Part shown: positions 27,660-40,828 of the stretch, in pieces
How positions within the stretch are numbered: position 1 is the first letter of the stretch
Layout: each line of letters begins with the position of its first letter
Source: Hybos culiciformis
Lineage: Eukaryota > Arthropoda > Insecta > Diptera > Hybotidae
Assembly (NCBI GenBank): GCA_964007475.1
Contig: OZ023273.1
Span: 104,034,485-104,098,484 of the forward strand
Direction of reading: 5' to 3'
Length of the DNA: 64,000 bases
Position numbers and translations under genes: made by a program
The notes under the pieces: generated by a model
Databases searched by the model: none
The model's input: the letters and a program-made list of their open reading frames with translations, nothing else
Told to the model about the DNA's origin: nothing

Positions 27660-27916
27660 CGTCTGCTGAGAAATGAAACAACGTATGACATTTATACGTC
27701 ATTATTTGACAATAGCACCATTCGATTCCTCGTACTCGATTTTATAAGTACAACTACTTTGCAATATTCTTAATGTTGATTAAAACGTGTTTTTTAGATG
27801 AAAATTGTACGCTTCTTGATATTTTTTCATACGTTTTTTTTAATTTTCAAATCTTTAAATTCAAATTACTCGAAACTATACTTTTCATTATACGTTGTTT
27901 CATTTCTGAGCAGGCG
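27660..27916. mobile_element. MITE with ~28-bp inverted ends, 257 bp
   Basis: The left end is CG-T-CTGCT-G-AGAAATGAAACAACGTAT and the right end, read back from 27916, is CG-C-CTGCT-C-AGAAATGAAACAACGTAT. They differ at two positions over about 26 bp before diverging. ATAA occurs on both flanks (27656-27659 and 27917-27920) and may be the target duplication, though its length could be 2 to 4 bp. The interior is AT-rich with no reading frame of interest. The superfamily is not determined; an internally deleted Tc1- or Harbinger-like element is possible. Confidence 0.75.
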
Positions 27917-27920
27917 ATAA

Positions 27921-30900
27921 CATCCTTATTTGTACATTAAAAAAAATTAAATCTCTTTATTTTAAAATGTTATATATTCAAAAGGCTGTAATGTCCAAAT
28001 TAAAGACATATAAATTATTAATGTTATTATCAATTATTTTTAGACATTAAATGGGATAAAGAATTGAAAACATTTAAAAGCATAAGGATATGTCAATAAA
28101 ATTAAACAAAAAGAAAATCATTTATGAAATGAAGAAATATATCAATAAGGAAATTTAAAAAAAATATAGAATTTTTATCAACGTACTCTATTCTAATTTT
28201 GATTTTAATATAAATATTTAATGCGAAATAATGATCTTAAAATAATTAATCAAAAACGCAAAATTAACAAAGAATCATTCTTCTACTAATTTAGATCAAT
28301 TTAAAGCATAAATCTTAAATCTCTGATTATATTTTTCAGTCACAAACAATATTATTTTTATTAAAATGATTTCCAAAATTTTCAACAAGAATATTGTTAT
28401 TTTTTTAAAATATAAAATTTTTACACCCTTAAGAATAAAATTCGATAGTCCGAAAGCTATCATGATCATCGTATATAAATTGAAATTTCTTATTTTAATA
28501 AATTAAATTATTTCTTATTCAATTTTTATAGAAATCAATACTATATTTTAAATTTCTGTTAGTTAATTGAAAATATAGTACTGTATGAAAAGTCTCATAT
28601 TCATATTTTTATTTATTTTTAGATTCATTTTTTTTTATTAATAAAATAATATTTAACTGGGTGGTATTAAATTCATAGGTGATTATTACGTTGTTTTTAT
28701 GTAATCAAAAAATTATTGTTAAGAGAAATTGATACAATAATAAAAATAAATAAAACTAAATGTACGGAAAATATTAGATTTCCACAAGTTTTTTTTTTTG
28801 CAAGCCTTGAAAATAGCAAAAACATTAGATATTCTGTACAATAAATGTATATTTTGCTAAACATGTTTAAAAAATTTCCGGTATAAATAGTAAATTTCTT
28901 AATGTGTCATTTATTTTATGTATTTAAATTTAAATATTAATTATACAACCAAATTTTTTTCATGAATGAAAGTTCGGTACAAATACATATATGTATAACT
29001 AATAGAAAACAAATATTTTTCTTTAGAATGCTTTGGAAAAATGACTAAACTTAATTATCATAATTTGATTTTAAGAAATATTAAGTAGTTTTTTTATATA
29101 CCTAACAGATATGCCCTACATTTTTTAATAAATATTTAAAACTACGTCAGAAACATGTCAAAAAATGACATCATATTTTCATGTAATTGAGTATAACCTA
29201 AATTATATTAAGTATTTTGTTTATAAATAAATTCTGTACTACAATTATATGAAATTATAATTATATTAGTAACCAAATTGTTGATTATAACTTACCACAA
29301 AATGTTGATTTGATAAGCATTTGAAATATAATGGTAATAGCAATTATTTTAATTATATATCTATCAATTTTTATTGTTGACTTCTTCAATACAGAAGCAT
29401 CATCAGTTAATGCATTCATAATTTTGATGCATTTTAATATGGCACACATTTTACAGGACATATAAATGACACAAAATTTATGCACTCAATATTTGAATTA
29501 TTTTTATTTATTTTTATTTTTTATTTTTATGCAATAGATGCAATTTATTTTATGAATTTGGATCTTAATTGCATTGGCGGCAATAATTAATATTTCAGTG
29601 AAATGTCATGTCATTTCATTAGTTAAATCTGTAAAAAAAAAATTGGAATTAATTTAAAATATGACATATATATGTTTGTGATTTTTAACTATGTTAATTA
29701 AAATATTTTTTTCTTTTAGAGTCATTAAGAATCCTTAATTTTTAATTCAATAAAATTACCTAATCTAAGCTGAAAATTTTTCTTACTCAGTCTAAAATAT
29801 CCTATTCGGAATGAAATATCCTTAAGTGAATTTAAAATTGCAAATTACTTCGAAAATCAAAAAGCCCCTAATGAAATTTATATACAAAAAATTATGATAA
29901 AAAATTTTCTAATTTTTTAGTAACCTGGAAGGTGTATTATTTAGCTCAAACGAATACGAATGATTTTATACATAATTCTATAATATGTACATATTTATTA
30001 TAATAATGCAAATTTAAGTAGATAAACTTAAACTAACAGATAATAAAAAATTTTCAATTGAAATTTTTCATAATCATAATTTCATAAGCTTCTGTACCTA
30101 TGTGTATTCATATCACAACCAGAATGTTTAAGCAACAAATTTGTATAGGAAATGTTTTTTTTTTTTGTTTACTAAAGGATAAAACGCATATTGTTCAATT
30201 CTGTTTGTTCCTTTTATTTATTAATTTTTTTTTTTTCGAATTTTTCGCTAAACCTAATCTAATTTCTTTATTTTTAACTCACTATATGTATAAAATAAAT
30301 CAATTATAGAAAATTTAATCAATCAATAAATTTTTATTTAATAGTATAATCTGATTAAAAAAAAAATTTGCAGGAATAAAAATCGAATGCTTTAAGCTTA
30401 AATATTCTACTTTGTTGGAATTAAAATAAAAAAGGGACTCAACCGATATTAAATTTTTTTTGTACACGGCTTTAGTTTTTTTCCGCCATTAAATTGGAAA
30501 AACTCTTTTGTTACCTTAATGCAAAAAAAGTGATGAAATATAATATGCTTTTAAAATGGAATAAATTGTAAAATAATTATTATCATTAAATTTTTTTATC
30601 TCAATCGTTGTTCTTATTTTGCAGCCTGAAAATTGTCTATTTTCACTTGGAGTTGACTAAAAAATTTTGGAACTCATAATGTAACTTTGATAAAGTTATA
30701 AAGATAAGAAATGAAACATTGGCATTAATTGAACATTTCTATGTATAAATTACTAATTTTTGGAGATTATTTAACTTGTTGAAATTAACCATCTTGTAAA
30801 AACTGCGGATATATTAATTCTGATACCAATGAAATCCTCATAGATGTTTAAGATACTTTTCGCTAAAACACGCACAAGAAAACTTTATGTATTGTGTATT

Positions 30901-33900
30901 AGTTTAATGACAAAACGCAAAAATAATTTTTTTTTATTAATCTATGACAAAAATAAAATAATTAGAAAATTTATTTTTAAAATAAACTTCAGTTAATTAT
31001 TTTTTTATTACAAATTATAACCATTGCAATGTTAAGTAACTATAAAAACTATGACGAAGAGTGCGGGCTAAAATTTTAGACGGAAAGACAAATAAAATAT
31101 AATCTCAGAATTTCCCTCAAAATTTTTCTGACATTCTTCAATTTAGCTTCATAACTTTCATAATATTTAAATTGTTTGAATTAAATTATTATACACATAA
31201 TGTTATATGAACAGAACCAGAGTATATGTATATATTTTTATATTTTTATTGGCAAAATTACAAAAATAAACATAATTTTAATACGCAATCATAGCAATAA
31301 TTTTTTTTTTTTTTATTCATTCTACTTATTTTCATTTATTTTCTTTTTACATAAATAAAACAAAAACTGTAACAATCGTGACAAAAATTTGTAATATGGG
31401 AAAAACATTATTATAACAAACAATAATAATATCATGTAATTATGTTGTTAGTTTTTCGAAACCTAATTCAAGAGCGCATTTCATTTGATTTTGAATGCAT
31501 GTTGCCATTTATTAATTTTTTTTTTAAATGTATAAAAAAAATACTAAATATTATAACTATTTTTATAAACTTAATTCTATCAACCTTTTTTATTTTATAT
31601 AATTATAAAAAAAAAAAATATTTCATATATTTAAATATATCTCTCTCTGACTGTCTGTTTATGGCAACGAGAGCTTTTTTAATTATATTTTTCTTTATTT
31701 GAGACATATTAAAATTAGAGTTTTTTTTCTTTTTAAATTAACAATTCAATAAAAAAATTCAAGTTGACTCGCATCATTCCTCGTTGCAAAAATGCATAAG
31801 CACTGTAAGCTGCGTTGCATTATCGGTAGAAGAATAAGACAAGGAAAATCCTGTATTTTATTTTATTTTTTTCTTCTTATTTATCTTGACATTTTAATTT
31901 GAATTTTCTTGCTAACAAAAGTTGTATTATGTACATATATAAATCAAAATCTTTATTCCTGAAAAATAAAAAACCATGATGTGTGAATAAAATTTGCAAT
32001 TTCAACATTTTGTTTTTTGTAACAGTCAGTTGCAGAAATGTAAGTTTCCTATAACAAAAAAAAAAAATGTTTACTATATTTTATTTAAATTACTTTCTGA
32101 AAATATAGAGAAGAAACTATTACTTCCAATGAAAATATTTCCAAAAAATCATTCCCTAAAATGTTTAATATTGAGAACTCAGTCAAATAAAGTATTACGA
32201 CAATCACTATAATATTAAGAATAAATTTTCGTAAATATAAAGTTCACAAATTCATCGATAGGCCTTTCATAATTATTGCCAAAATCCACTAATCATTAAC
32301 ATCAGCTAAATTTTTAATTTCTATCTGCGTAAAAAAATAATAGTATTAATATTCAAAAAATAAATTTAAACATTTTCAAATTAGTATTTACTATACTATT
32401 ATATTACTATATTAAAAATTCTGAATAACATTTCAATGTTAAATTTCCTATTGGACACGTGAAGAAAATTGTGATGTGTGTATGACATTTTCTTCTTTTT
32501 TTTTTTTTAATATACATTTAAATATAATGACTTGCTTGATTAATTAACAAATTATAAAAATTCTAATTTCATCCATTAATAAAATTAAAAAAAAAAAAAA
32601 ATCAAATTAAAACTTTTAAGAGATAAAGATAAATAAAATATAACATAAATTTAAAAACTTTCTTAAAGTGAAAATTTTTATTTAAACATTTTTATATATT
32701 TATGTAAGTTAGTATGTGTATATATCTCATTTTCATTTTCCATTTTTTGTTTTAATTATTTAATTTAGCGTCTTATATAAAGAAGTTCAAATTTTCTTAA
32801 GTATTGTTTATTTGGAATGTTTATGGTAACCATCGAATAGGTGAACAGTTATGTTGTTTAATTACTTTTATACCTGTATGAAAGTAACTTTACTTTATCC
32901 ACCGATTATTTATAGCACAACTCTTTTCTAATTTTATCCGAGAAGAAAATCTTTTTGCTGTAGATTTTATGAAAAAAAAAAATAATTGACAAATTGTATA
33001 TATATTATCTTTAATGGCAATGTCCAAGTAAAAAATTTGATCTAAATCACATACTTACTAATTGATATAAAAAAAAGGATGAATTTCATTCTAAATTTAT
33101 TTGTATGCAATCTTTTCACCCTTGGTATTTTGTGTGCCTTAAAAATTTTTTTTTAAATTAATAGTCCTTGACCTTCTGAATTTCAACAAAATATTATAAT
33201 AATAATAAAAAAAAATTTTAGAATATAACTTTCACTTTTCTTTATCCTATTAACACAACCAACATAATATAATATGTATCTATTTAATTATTTTATGTTT
33301 CATGAAAATAAATATAGATAGATACAACAAAATACAAATTAAAGGCTAACATATTTTGAACAACAAAAATTCAATGAATTTTTGACTATAATGTGTAAAG
33401 TACAACAATTATAAAAGACACGCTATTATTATTAATATTTTTTTTTTTTTTTAATCATATTTATTTTCTTTTATACAGCAACACAGCAGATGAATCAAAA
33501 CATTCTCTTCCCAAAAAAAAAAATAAAAAAACAAACATGGGAAATATTGTTAATTAGTGTAATTATTGTATAAAAATAATATAGTATGTGCTTAATATTT
33601 ATTAAATCAAAATTATTATTTATAATCATTAAAGTAAACACGATATCAAAAAGTATATATTATATATATAAATGTATATGGGCGATTACTCTCCTATGAA
33701 CCTACTATATTATTGTTATATTGTTAAATAATAAAAATTAATAATTAATTAATTACGATATAGAATTTATTAAAAGATATATAATTATAGAAACTTAATA
33801 AATTTTTAATCACAAAAAAGCTAAAATTTTATATACATTTTTTTTTATCAAATCAATGACCTATTTAAGTTAAGTAAGTTTATAAGTACTTTGCTACTAA

Positions 33901-36466
33901 AGATAGAAAAGATTGAGCTATATTCATAATTCACTATTCCAATTTCAATTTAAAGTAATCTAAAATAATATGATCCTTTTACTTCTGTTGACTTAATTAT
34001 CAGTTTTATTGATATATTTAACTTACTTAGATATTCTATAAAAACATAAATGTATAAATTTTTATCAAAACTTCTAATTACCTACTTATAAAACAATTAT
34101 TTCTATTGAATAACAATTTATTTATGAAAATAAATTAAAAAAAAAAATTATGACTAATAATTAATTCATAATAAAGTTGTCAGTTAAAAATGGCATAAAA
34201 ATTACTATAAGTCAATATTTACTCATTATGTTCTAATTTCCTCATTATTTTTTTTATATGTAGACTGAAGGTTTATGTTTACTAAATTCTGTATTATTAT
34301 TATGTATATTTCTTTACCATATAAGATTGAACTGTTCACAAAAATTGTATAATTTTAATGTTTGTTTATGTTTTGAAAAATAATATTTTCACATTTAAAT
34401 CGTATTAACTGCCAACAATAATTTTAGAATAGGAATTAATGTTATTGAAAATATTTTTTTTTATTAATATTAGAAAAGTTTCTTATTTTTTCAATTTATA
34501 AGCATTCGAGAAATGTGAAATTGAATAAAATTAAATTATTTTTACAATAAAAGAGAACTAAAAATTTCAAGGATGACATTTATCTCATTTCTAAATGGAG
34601 GTTACATTTACGTTATTAACAAATAAATAATAATGTTTGGTATGGTAAAAAAGTTTTAAAGAGAATCTAAATTGAATTTTATAATAAAAGTACTTTTCAA
34701 TTATAATTTTGTTGTGTTTATAATAATATTGTTTTTAATTTAATTAAATAGTTGAAAAGAGCATTCAAATGAAGAATTATGTATATAGCAGCTAGCTACA
34801 TAATTATTAGAAAAAAACTTTGTTAAAGATTACTTTAATATTGAAATTTAACATAATTTGCAAAAATGAAAGAAAAGTTTGAAATTTTGTAGAAAAATAA
34901 AGAAATATTTAAATTTCTGACAAACGTGTATGAAGTAAAAATTTTTAAATAAAGTGATACAAAATGATCATATATTGTTTAATGTTAGCCCAGAAACCCA
35001 TAATTCACTGTTAACGCTTGAAAATAATCATACAAGATAATGCTCCGTCCAATTACATTAAAAAAATTATTTCATAAATTTTTAACATAGGACGGGTCAA
35101 AATTAATTGGAATTTAGCATAATTAGATTGTTTTTTAATTATATTTGGTTCAGCATAATGTTTATATTGTAACACTGTACGTATTCAGAAAACAAAGCCT
35201 GTCATTTGAATATAAATTTTACTTTCATTTTGTGAAATAATGTCAAAAGATATGCCTTAAACCAAAGAATGCTTTCTAATGTGTTCTGAAGCTACGCAAG
35301 AGGATTACCATGTCAATTTATACCTCCAGTTTATTAAATAATAACAATTACATAACATTATTATAAAATTTGAAAATTAAAAATTTTCATATGATTCAAC
35401 CCGACCTAAATTTTTATATAACATTTATTTATTTTTTGATGAGTTAAGTTTTAACAACATGAGTAATAATTTTTTTTTTTCATATAAATATATTATATTT
35501 TTATTTTTGATACTTGGCATTTATGTATATATACAAGTAATTATATACTTTATGTATATTTTTTATTTTTTTAAATGAAGTAAAAACACCGTGTAATAAG
35601 AATAAAACACTACGGATGATAAACAAAAAACGCTGAAGTTATGAAAATAAATTTCTTACATGGATATTTAAAACAAGAGTATTTAATATGTTTCCCCAAA
35701 GTATGCTAATTACTTTCATACTTAATTAAAATTTAATTATTTAAAGCGTTAGTGAGAAAATTATACACCAAGATTTTAGAGATTTAAGGGAATAAGCAAA
35801 AAAAATTATAATGCGTGATAAAAAAATATGGCAGAAAATTCAATTGCTCTAAAAGAGAAGAAATGTATAATAGAAAAGATGTTTTTCAACAAGATAATAT
35901 AATATAAAGAATTATTAGATCTCGATTATCTCAAGAACAGTATATCTTTAGAAATCGATTCTTAACTGTTACGATTGTTATTAACTTAGAGTTATAATTT
36001 ATAAGCAAAAAAGAACCTTTTGCTAATACTACAAGCCTAAGACAATGTTGGATTAGTCATAATTTTAGTATATAATTCTTCGTTTAGAAGTTTGTGATTT
36101 TTTTTTTTTCGAAGAATTTCATCGTTTAAAATTTAGAAAATTTATGTAATAAAAAAAAAGGCTTTTAAAGTTACATACATTTCTTAGAATATTAAAACTT
36201 TTTCTTAATATTTATTTAAGATTAAATATAAACTTTTTTATTTGTTACGAAATTGCAAATAGACCAACTGCTGATTTTATTTCTGTTGATGAATTTATAC
36301 TGAATTTTTTTTCCCCATTAAATTAAAAAATTCGTTAAATATAATGGGTAAAATATTAGGTAAAATATGTCGTTTTCAGCATCTTCAAATCTTTAAAAGA
36401 TTAAAAAATTTGTGAAAATTATATTTTAGATTAATTCAAAATAAAAATTTCAAAAACAAATTTATC
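27921..36466. other. AT-rich gene-free stretch
   Basis: About 8.5 kb of AT-rich DNA. Frames of 60-86 codons here are phenylalanine-, lysine- and isoleucine-rich translations of A/T runs, without motifs. A mildly GC-richer patch at about 31770-31840 carries nothing I recognise. Confidence 0.6.
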
Positions 36467-36990
36467 TAAAACTTGAGCATTAACTTTTTATTTTGTTGAT
36501 GAAAAAATAAAAATTCCCCAAATTGGTTTGGTGCTGCTAAATGTCATATTAAAAAACTTCAAACAGCTCAAAATAAGCTGCTTAGAATGATTTTAAATAG
36601 ACCCAGACATACTAGAATTGAGATTTTACATTCTTTGGTTAAAGCAAAGACTATATACAAAAAAATTAATGAATTAAGTTTTAATTTCAACGAAAGATGC
36701 ATAAGATCGGAAAATCCTGAAATAATTAATTTTGCAAATATTGTATAATTCCTAATATCCTTTTGTAAATATTTCCCTTAGGTTAGTTATATATTATGTA
36801 AGTTAGTAAGCTAGTATTTTAGTTTTAAAGAAGTCAAATAGGTTTTAGCTTTTTCCTATATTAAATGTTTTGATAAAAATATAGAATTAGTCATAATGTA
36901 ATAACATAAATTTCTTAGTAGTAAAGTAGCATAGGATACTAATTATAATGTAGTTTGAAAATAAATGAATTTTAATTTCAATTTGAATTT
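36467..36990 (+). mobile_element. 5'-truncated Jockey-like non-LTR retrotransposon insertion
   Basis: The 14-bp word AAAACAAATTTATC occurs at 36453-36466 and again at 36991-37004. It brackets a segment holding the reverse-transcriptase C-terminus (36512-36748) and about 240 bp of AT-rich 3' untranslated sequence. The 3' end is an imperfect AATTT-type repeat (about 36967-36990), such as often ends non-LTR elements. This is the expected product of target-primed reverse transcription with 5' truncation. The first ~45 bp after the left duplication do not match the family frame and contain an in-frame stop at 36500-36502, perhaps from a rearranged 5' junction. Confidence 0.75.
36512..36748 (+). 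pseudogene. Reverse transcriptase C-terminal fragment (Jockey-like ORF2)
   Basis: The plus-strand frame is open for 78 codons to a TAA at 36746-36748. It reads SPNWFGAAKCHIKKLQ, then QNKLLRMILNRPRHTRI, then NFNERCIRSENPEI near the end. These match the tail of Jockey-clade ORF2, where the family has SPIWG, AAKxHIKKLQxxQNKxLRMxLNAPRYTRI and FxxRCxxSxNPLI. The catalytic palm residues lie upstream and are absent because of 5' truncation. The fragment has no frameshift or internal stop, so the insertion is probably younger than the decayed copy at 19262-19700. It has no start codon and no promoter of its own. Confidence 0.85.
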
Positions 36991-37105
36991 AAAACAAATT
37001 TATCAAATCCTTGTGAATGTACTTTCTAGTATGGTTGCTCGGTCCAAGCTGCCATTCGTAAGGATATATAATACAAATCATAAGGCCCAGGAAGTGGGGC
37101 GGTTA

Positions 37106-37125
37106 GGAGGGTTCTTTGACCCTCC
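37106..37125. repeat. 7-bp stem, 6-nt loop GC-rich hairpin
   Basis: GGAGGGT (37106-37112) and ACCCTCC (37119-37125) pair perfectly around the loop TCTTTG. A GC-rich hairpin stands out in this composition. It is not placed like a Helitron 3' hairpin, since no CTRR end follows at the right distance, and it is not a histone stem-loop. Confidence 0.6.
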
Positions 37126-37444
37126 AAACAACATTATACAAAACGATCAATAAAGTTTACTTCGCACTTTTACGTACGCAACAAACAACCAATTCCTCAG
37201 TATTATGATTTCATTCTTGTGGTTCTTAGTCAAATATTTATAGTGCTTTGAGTTATAACATAAGTTGAAATTATTATATAAGAGTTTATTAAACATTAGT
37301 TAGCTATAACTTGGTTAGTACTTAGTAGTATTTCACGTTTTTAAAAGTTTGAACTGAAATTGTTTCAGTTTGTTTCTCTAAAATTGAATTAACCTCTACA
37401 ATTTAGTTTTTTGAACTCCATTCCGGCTTTAAATTCATTTAAAT

Positions 37445-37537
37445 TCATTTCATTAAATAGGCGGGCCACATATGTTGTCTGACATGAGCCTCTAAGTGTC
37501 TCTCACAGGCCCTGCAAACAATTACTTGTATTTGCAA
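37445..37537 (-). other. Short Cys/His-containing frame, unrecognised
   Basis: A 30-residue minus-strand stretch ends at a TGA (37445-37447) and includes VCRACERHLEAHVRQHMWPA. It has a CxxC pair followed by three spaced histidines, and an unusually protein-like composition for this window. The dinucleotide AG of GTTTGCAG (about 37516-37523, minus strand) could act as a splice acceptor just before GCCTGTGAG. I do not recognise the family. It may be a decayed transposon frame or the last exon of something, but the evidence is thin. Confidence 0.2.
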
Positions 37538-37540
37538 TTA

Positions 37541-40142
37541 TGTATCATGAAAGACTATTTAACCATTTATCTAAAAACGGAAATTCCCGTATAGATATTT
37601 TCATAAAATATTTATTGAATATACAATAGAGATATCTTATCATTAAATGTATCAATCATTGAACAAAAAAAATATAAATTTTTTAGCAGATTTTTATATA
37701 TTATTTTTTTTGTACGTTTAAATTAACATTATGGTAACAAACAATGAACAGTTTTGTCATTTTTTCGCTACTGTTTTACATATATATTTTTATTTTTAAT
37801 CATTTTAGTATGAAAAAACATTTTTTTAATTAGTCATATATCATAATTTAAAAAATGCAGGTTCATTAAAAACTCAAAAATGTATATTTTAATAAACACA
37901 TAAAACAAGTTTTTGTTTTGTTTAAGAAAAATGAAAAAAAAAAAATTACGATATGGGGTGGACTTATTGATTTGCAAAGAAAAATTTATATTAAAAATCC
38001 ATAAGTAAATTCTCCCTTTGTTCAGTCAAACAGAAAAAGATTTTATTCTTGGTAGCATTAACAGATCAAGTGAAATAATACTGACATTGCGATTATAGTA
38101 AAATTTCATTCTCTTATATAATATATTTCTGATAAATAGGTTTAAGCTATTGGCACTACTGAAAATAAACGCATGAATTATGATAAATTTAAATTTTTCG
38201 TTAAATATCAATCCACCTTAGCACACTTCCAATTATGAATTATATATATATAATTTTAATATATTCTGCGTAGTTGAATTTTGCTATATTTTTGTCAGTC
38301 AGTCAGCTTATAATCTAAACTTATTATTTTTCAAGAATATTTTGCTAATATCAAATATTTTAGGTAAACATACAGCAACACTATTTTAAACAAACATCAG
38401 AAATTTTCAGACTTTCTTAACATTAAAAATTACATTGATTGGTGTTAAGTCTTATTAAATTACATACAAGAAATTTGCTTTTATTTATTATGTACATAAT
38501 TTTAATTGCAATTCGTATAGTTTTCTCTCATTCTGGATAAACTTAAAATTTATATAATAATGTACCAAAATTTATTTCAACACGTAATTATTAATGAAGT
38601 GAAATAATAATAAATTTTAAATTGAAAGCTTCTTCAAACCAATAATATTCTTTTAGTTGAAAAATAAAACAATTAACTTTTTGTTCAACTTTTTCATATT
38701 TTCTTAAAGCAAATATAATAAAAATAAAAAAAAAAATAAAATAAAAAAAAATTATAAAAAACAAACATAACAAAGAGCTTTTGTGTCAGCAATAATCAAA
38801 AGTAAACTTAAATTTTTTCTTATTTTTTTTTGCAATATCTAAACTTTTAATAAAAAAAAAATATTATATTATCTAAGCAAATTTAAAGAACTCAACATTT
38901 TATTTAACTTATCTCTTGGTTGATAAAATAATGGATTCAATTCTGTGAGGAATTAAATATAAAACATTATAAATATATGTTTCTTAAAAATTGACTTCAC
39001 GACTGTCTGTCAAGGTAGAAAACTTATTCATAGTGTACTATATACACTTGTTAGCATTATAGAAGATATTTCAAAGATCTTACTTGGAACATTAAAATTA
39101 ACTTCGCGAATTCCCTTTTTATTGTTCTAATATGTTTTTGAAACTCTTTCGGATAACTTAAATACCTTGTTCAACAAATTATTTCTTTTTTTTATTTTTA
39201 GAGATTACCTTCGAGTATGGAATTAAAATGAGTAGAGGGAAATTTGTCAAGAAAACCGTCTGCTGTCTTGATGTTCTAAGTTAAAATAAAAGGCAAGATT
39301 TCGAAACTTTGATTCTAACTGAATAGACTTTTTTATTTTGTTTAAAGTTCTTTTTTTTAGTGAAATCGCATTTTCTTCAATTATGTAGTGAGTGTAGAAA
39401 ACTTTTTGACTTCTTGAAAAAAAAAAAAGGAATAAATAAATTTTTGTTAAGGAAAAAGAAAAAAAAATATGAACATATAAAAAAAATTTTAAATGTATTT
39501 GAAATTATTGGGGGGAAAAACATATATCTTGAATTTTGAAGAAAATAGAATAAAATTTTATGAACGTAAATGTTACATGTCTTTTAATAAGAATAAATTT
39601 TTATAAATTTAACATTTTATTTTTTATTTAAAAACATATTTGTTATCTTATTTTTTTTTTATTAATAAATATATAAATACTATATATATATATATAGTAC
39701 ATAAATACTTACACATATATATTTTACATAGTTATTTACAATTTTTACTGAAAACATTCTTCTCCCCTTTAAAATAAAAAATTATTTACAAAAACAAACT
39801 TCTTATAGGGTTTTGTAGTGATAGTACTGGAATTGATAGGTACAAATTTTGCAATTGATAGGTACAAATTTTGTTTTTTTTTTTTTTTTTAATTTTCTGG
39901 CCTAAATTTTTAGTTAAGTTATGAGGATTAAGATAAAACGTATTTTAAAAATTGGGGTTAACAAAATAGCATAGAAGAATTTTTCATTTTGTCGCACACT
40001 TCTTAATCCACTTCTTAATCCTATTTCTTAATACACTCAATCACATTTCGACATGAAAACGTGAACTGCTAAGAAAGTTTCCATTAACTTTGTAAACTCG
40101 AAGTTATTCGCACCTACAAATCATTTTCTGTATATTTATATA
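37541..40142. other. AT-rich gene-free stretch
   Basis: About 2.6 kb of AT-rich sequence without frames of interest. It contains a self-complementary TA repeat at about 39680-39699 and several long T runs. Confidence 0.6.
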
Positions 40143-40150
40143 CAAATAAC

Positions 40151-40820
40151 CAGGGCCGGCTTAAGCTGGAAGCGATGGATGCAGGTGGATGCAAAGCATC
40201 GGGGCGCCTCTTGTAAAGGGCGCTTGTAAAAAATACAATTTTAGTCGCTATTTAATATGTCAAAAAAATAAAAAAAAAAAATTATTTTTTATTTTTGAAG
40301 AAGTTTTTTAAATTTTTAAAAAAAATTTATTTTAAATAAAATTTCCTTGTAAAACTACGCGCCTTTTAGTTTTCAAACTGTTTAGTTATTAAACTTAAAC
40401 TAGTTAAAAATTATTTAAGGTCAAACATTTCACAAGAAAGATTAGTTGGTTTAGCAATGATATCGATTGAAAGTGATATATGCGACAAATTAGAAATACA
40501 TAATGTAATTGATGAACTTGCAAGTTTAAAATCTAGAAAAGTGAATATCTAGATTCTAGAATGATAGTTTTGTTTGTTTTTATACAAAATTTTATTCATC
40601 TGTTATATTACAGAATAATATTGTTTCAATAAAATAAAAAAAAAATGTAAACAAAATAAAACTTGTATTTTAGTTGAAAAAGAATTATTAATTTTTTAAT
40701 ATATTTTTATTACAAATTTAACATTGCCAATTGAATTATTTTAAGTCCTAAAAACCAATAAAAATGGGCGTCTAAAATGAATTTCGCATCGGGGCGCTAC
40801 TAATGCTAGAGCCGGCACTG
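40151..40820 (+). mobile_element. Internally deleted hAT transposon with perfect 8-bp duplication, 670 bp
   Basis: CAAATAAC flanks both sides exactly (40143-40150 and 40821-40828). The left end reads CAGGGCCGGCTTAAGC; the right end, read back, is CAGTGCCGGCTCTAGC, with three differences. Just inside, the word GCATCGGGGCGC occurs near both ends in the same orientation (about 40196-40207 and 40787-40798), so it is a subterminal direct repeat. The transposase 3' end is kept at 40391-40552 on the plus strand and the rest has been lost. The perfect target duplication suggests a fairly recent insertion. It could be moved only by a transposase supplied in trans. Confidence 0.92.
40391..40552 (+). 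pseudogene. hAT transposase C-terminal dimerisation domain, unbroken tail
   Basis: Fifty-three codons run without interruption to a TAG at 40550-40552. They include KLKLVKNYLRSNISQERL, then GLAMISIESDI, then ELASLKSRKVNI at the end. This is the hAT C-terminal dimerisation domain of ZMYM1-like transposases (family: LKLIKNYLRSTMSQERLNGLAILSIE, ending in a basic LKARK tail). Just upstream, the FSK/ERSF part is degraded (the frame reads FSNCLVI). DNA-binding and catalytic regions are missing, so no transposase can be made. It is related to, but clearly diverged from, the tail at 1772-1978, so the two elements belong to different families. Confidence 0.88.
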
Positions 40821-40828
40821 CAAATAAC

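Larger units (their letters stand above)
37005..37540. other. GC-richer unassigned block
   Basis: Immediately after the non-LTR insertion, two patches (37025-37200 and 37435-37520) are far richer in G+C than the surroundings. The first holds a hairpin (37106-37125) and an AATAAA at 37151-37156. The second holds a short minus-strand frame with a CxxC and spaced histidines (37445-37537). A TATATAAG word lies near 37276. I found no terminal repeats pairing the two patches. Possibilities are a solo LTR, part of an untranslated region, or another decayed element. Confidence 0.3.

Noticed and set aside
37106..37125. Helitron 3' end hairpin
   Set aside because: No CTRR terminus at the expected short distance after the stem on either strand, and no 5' TC end was seen.
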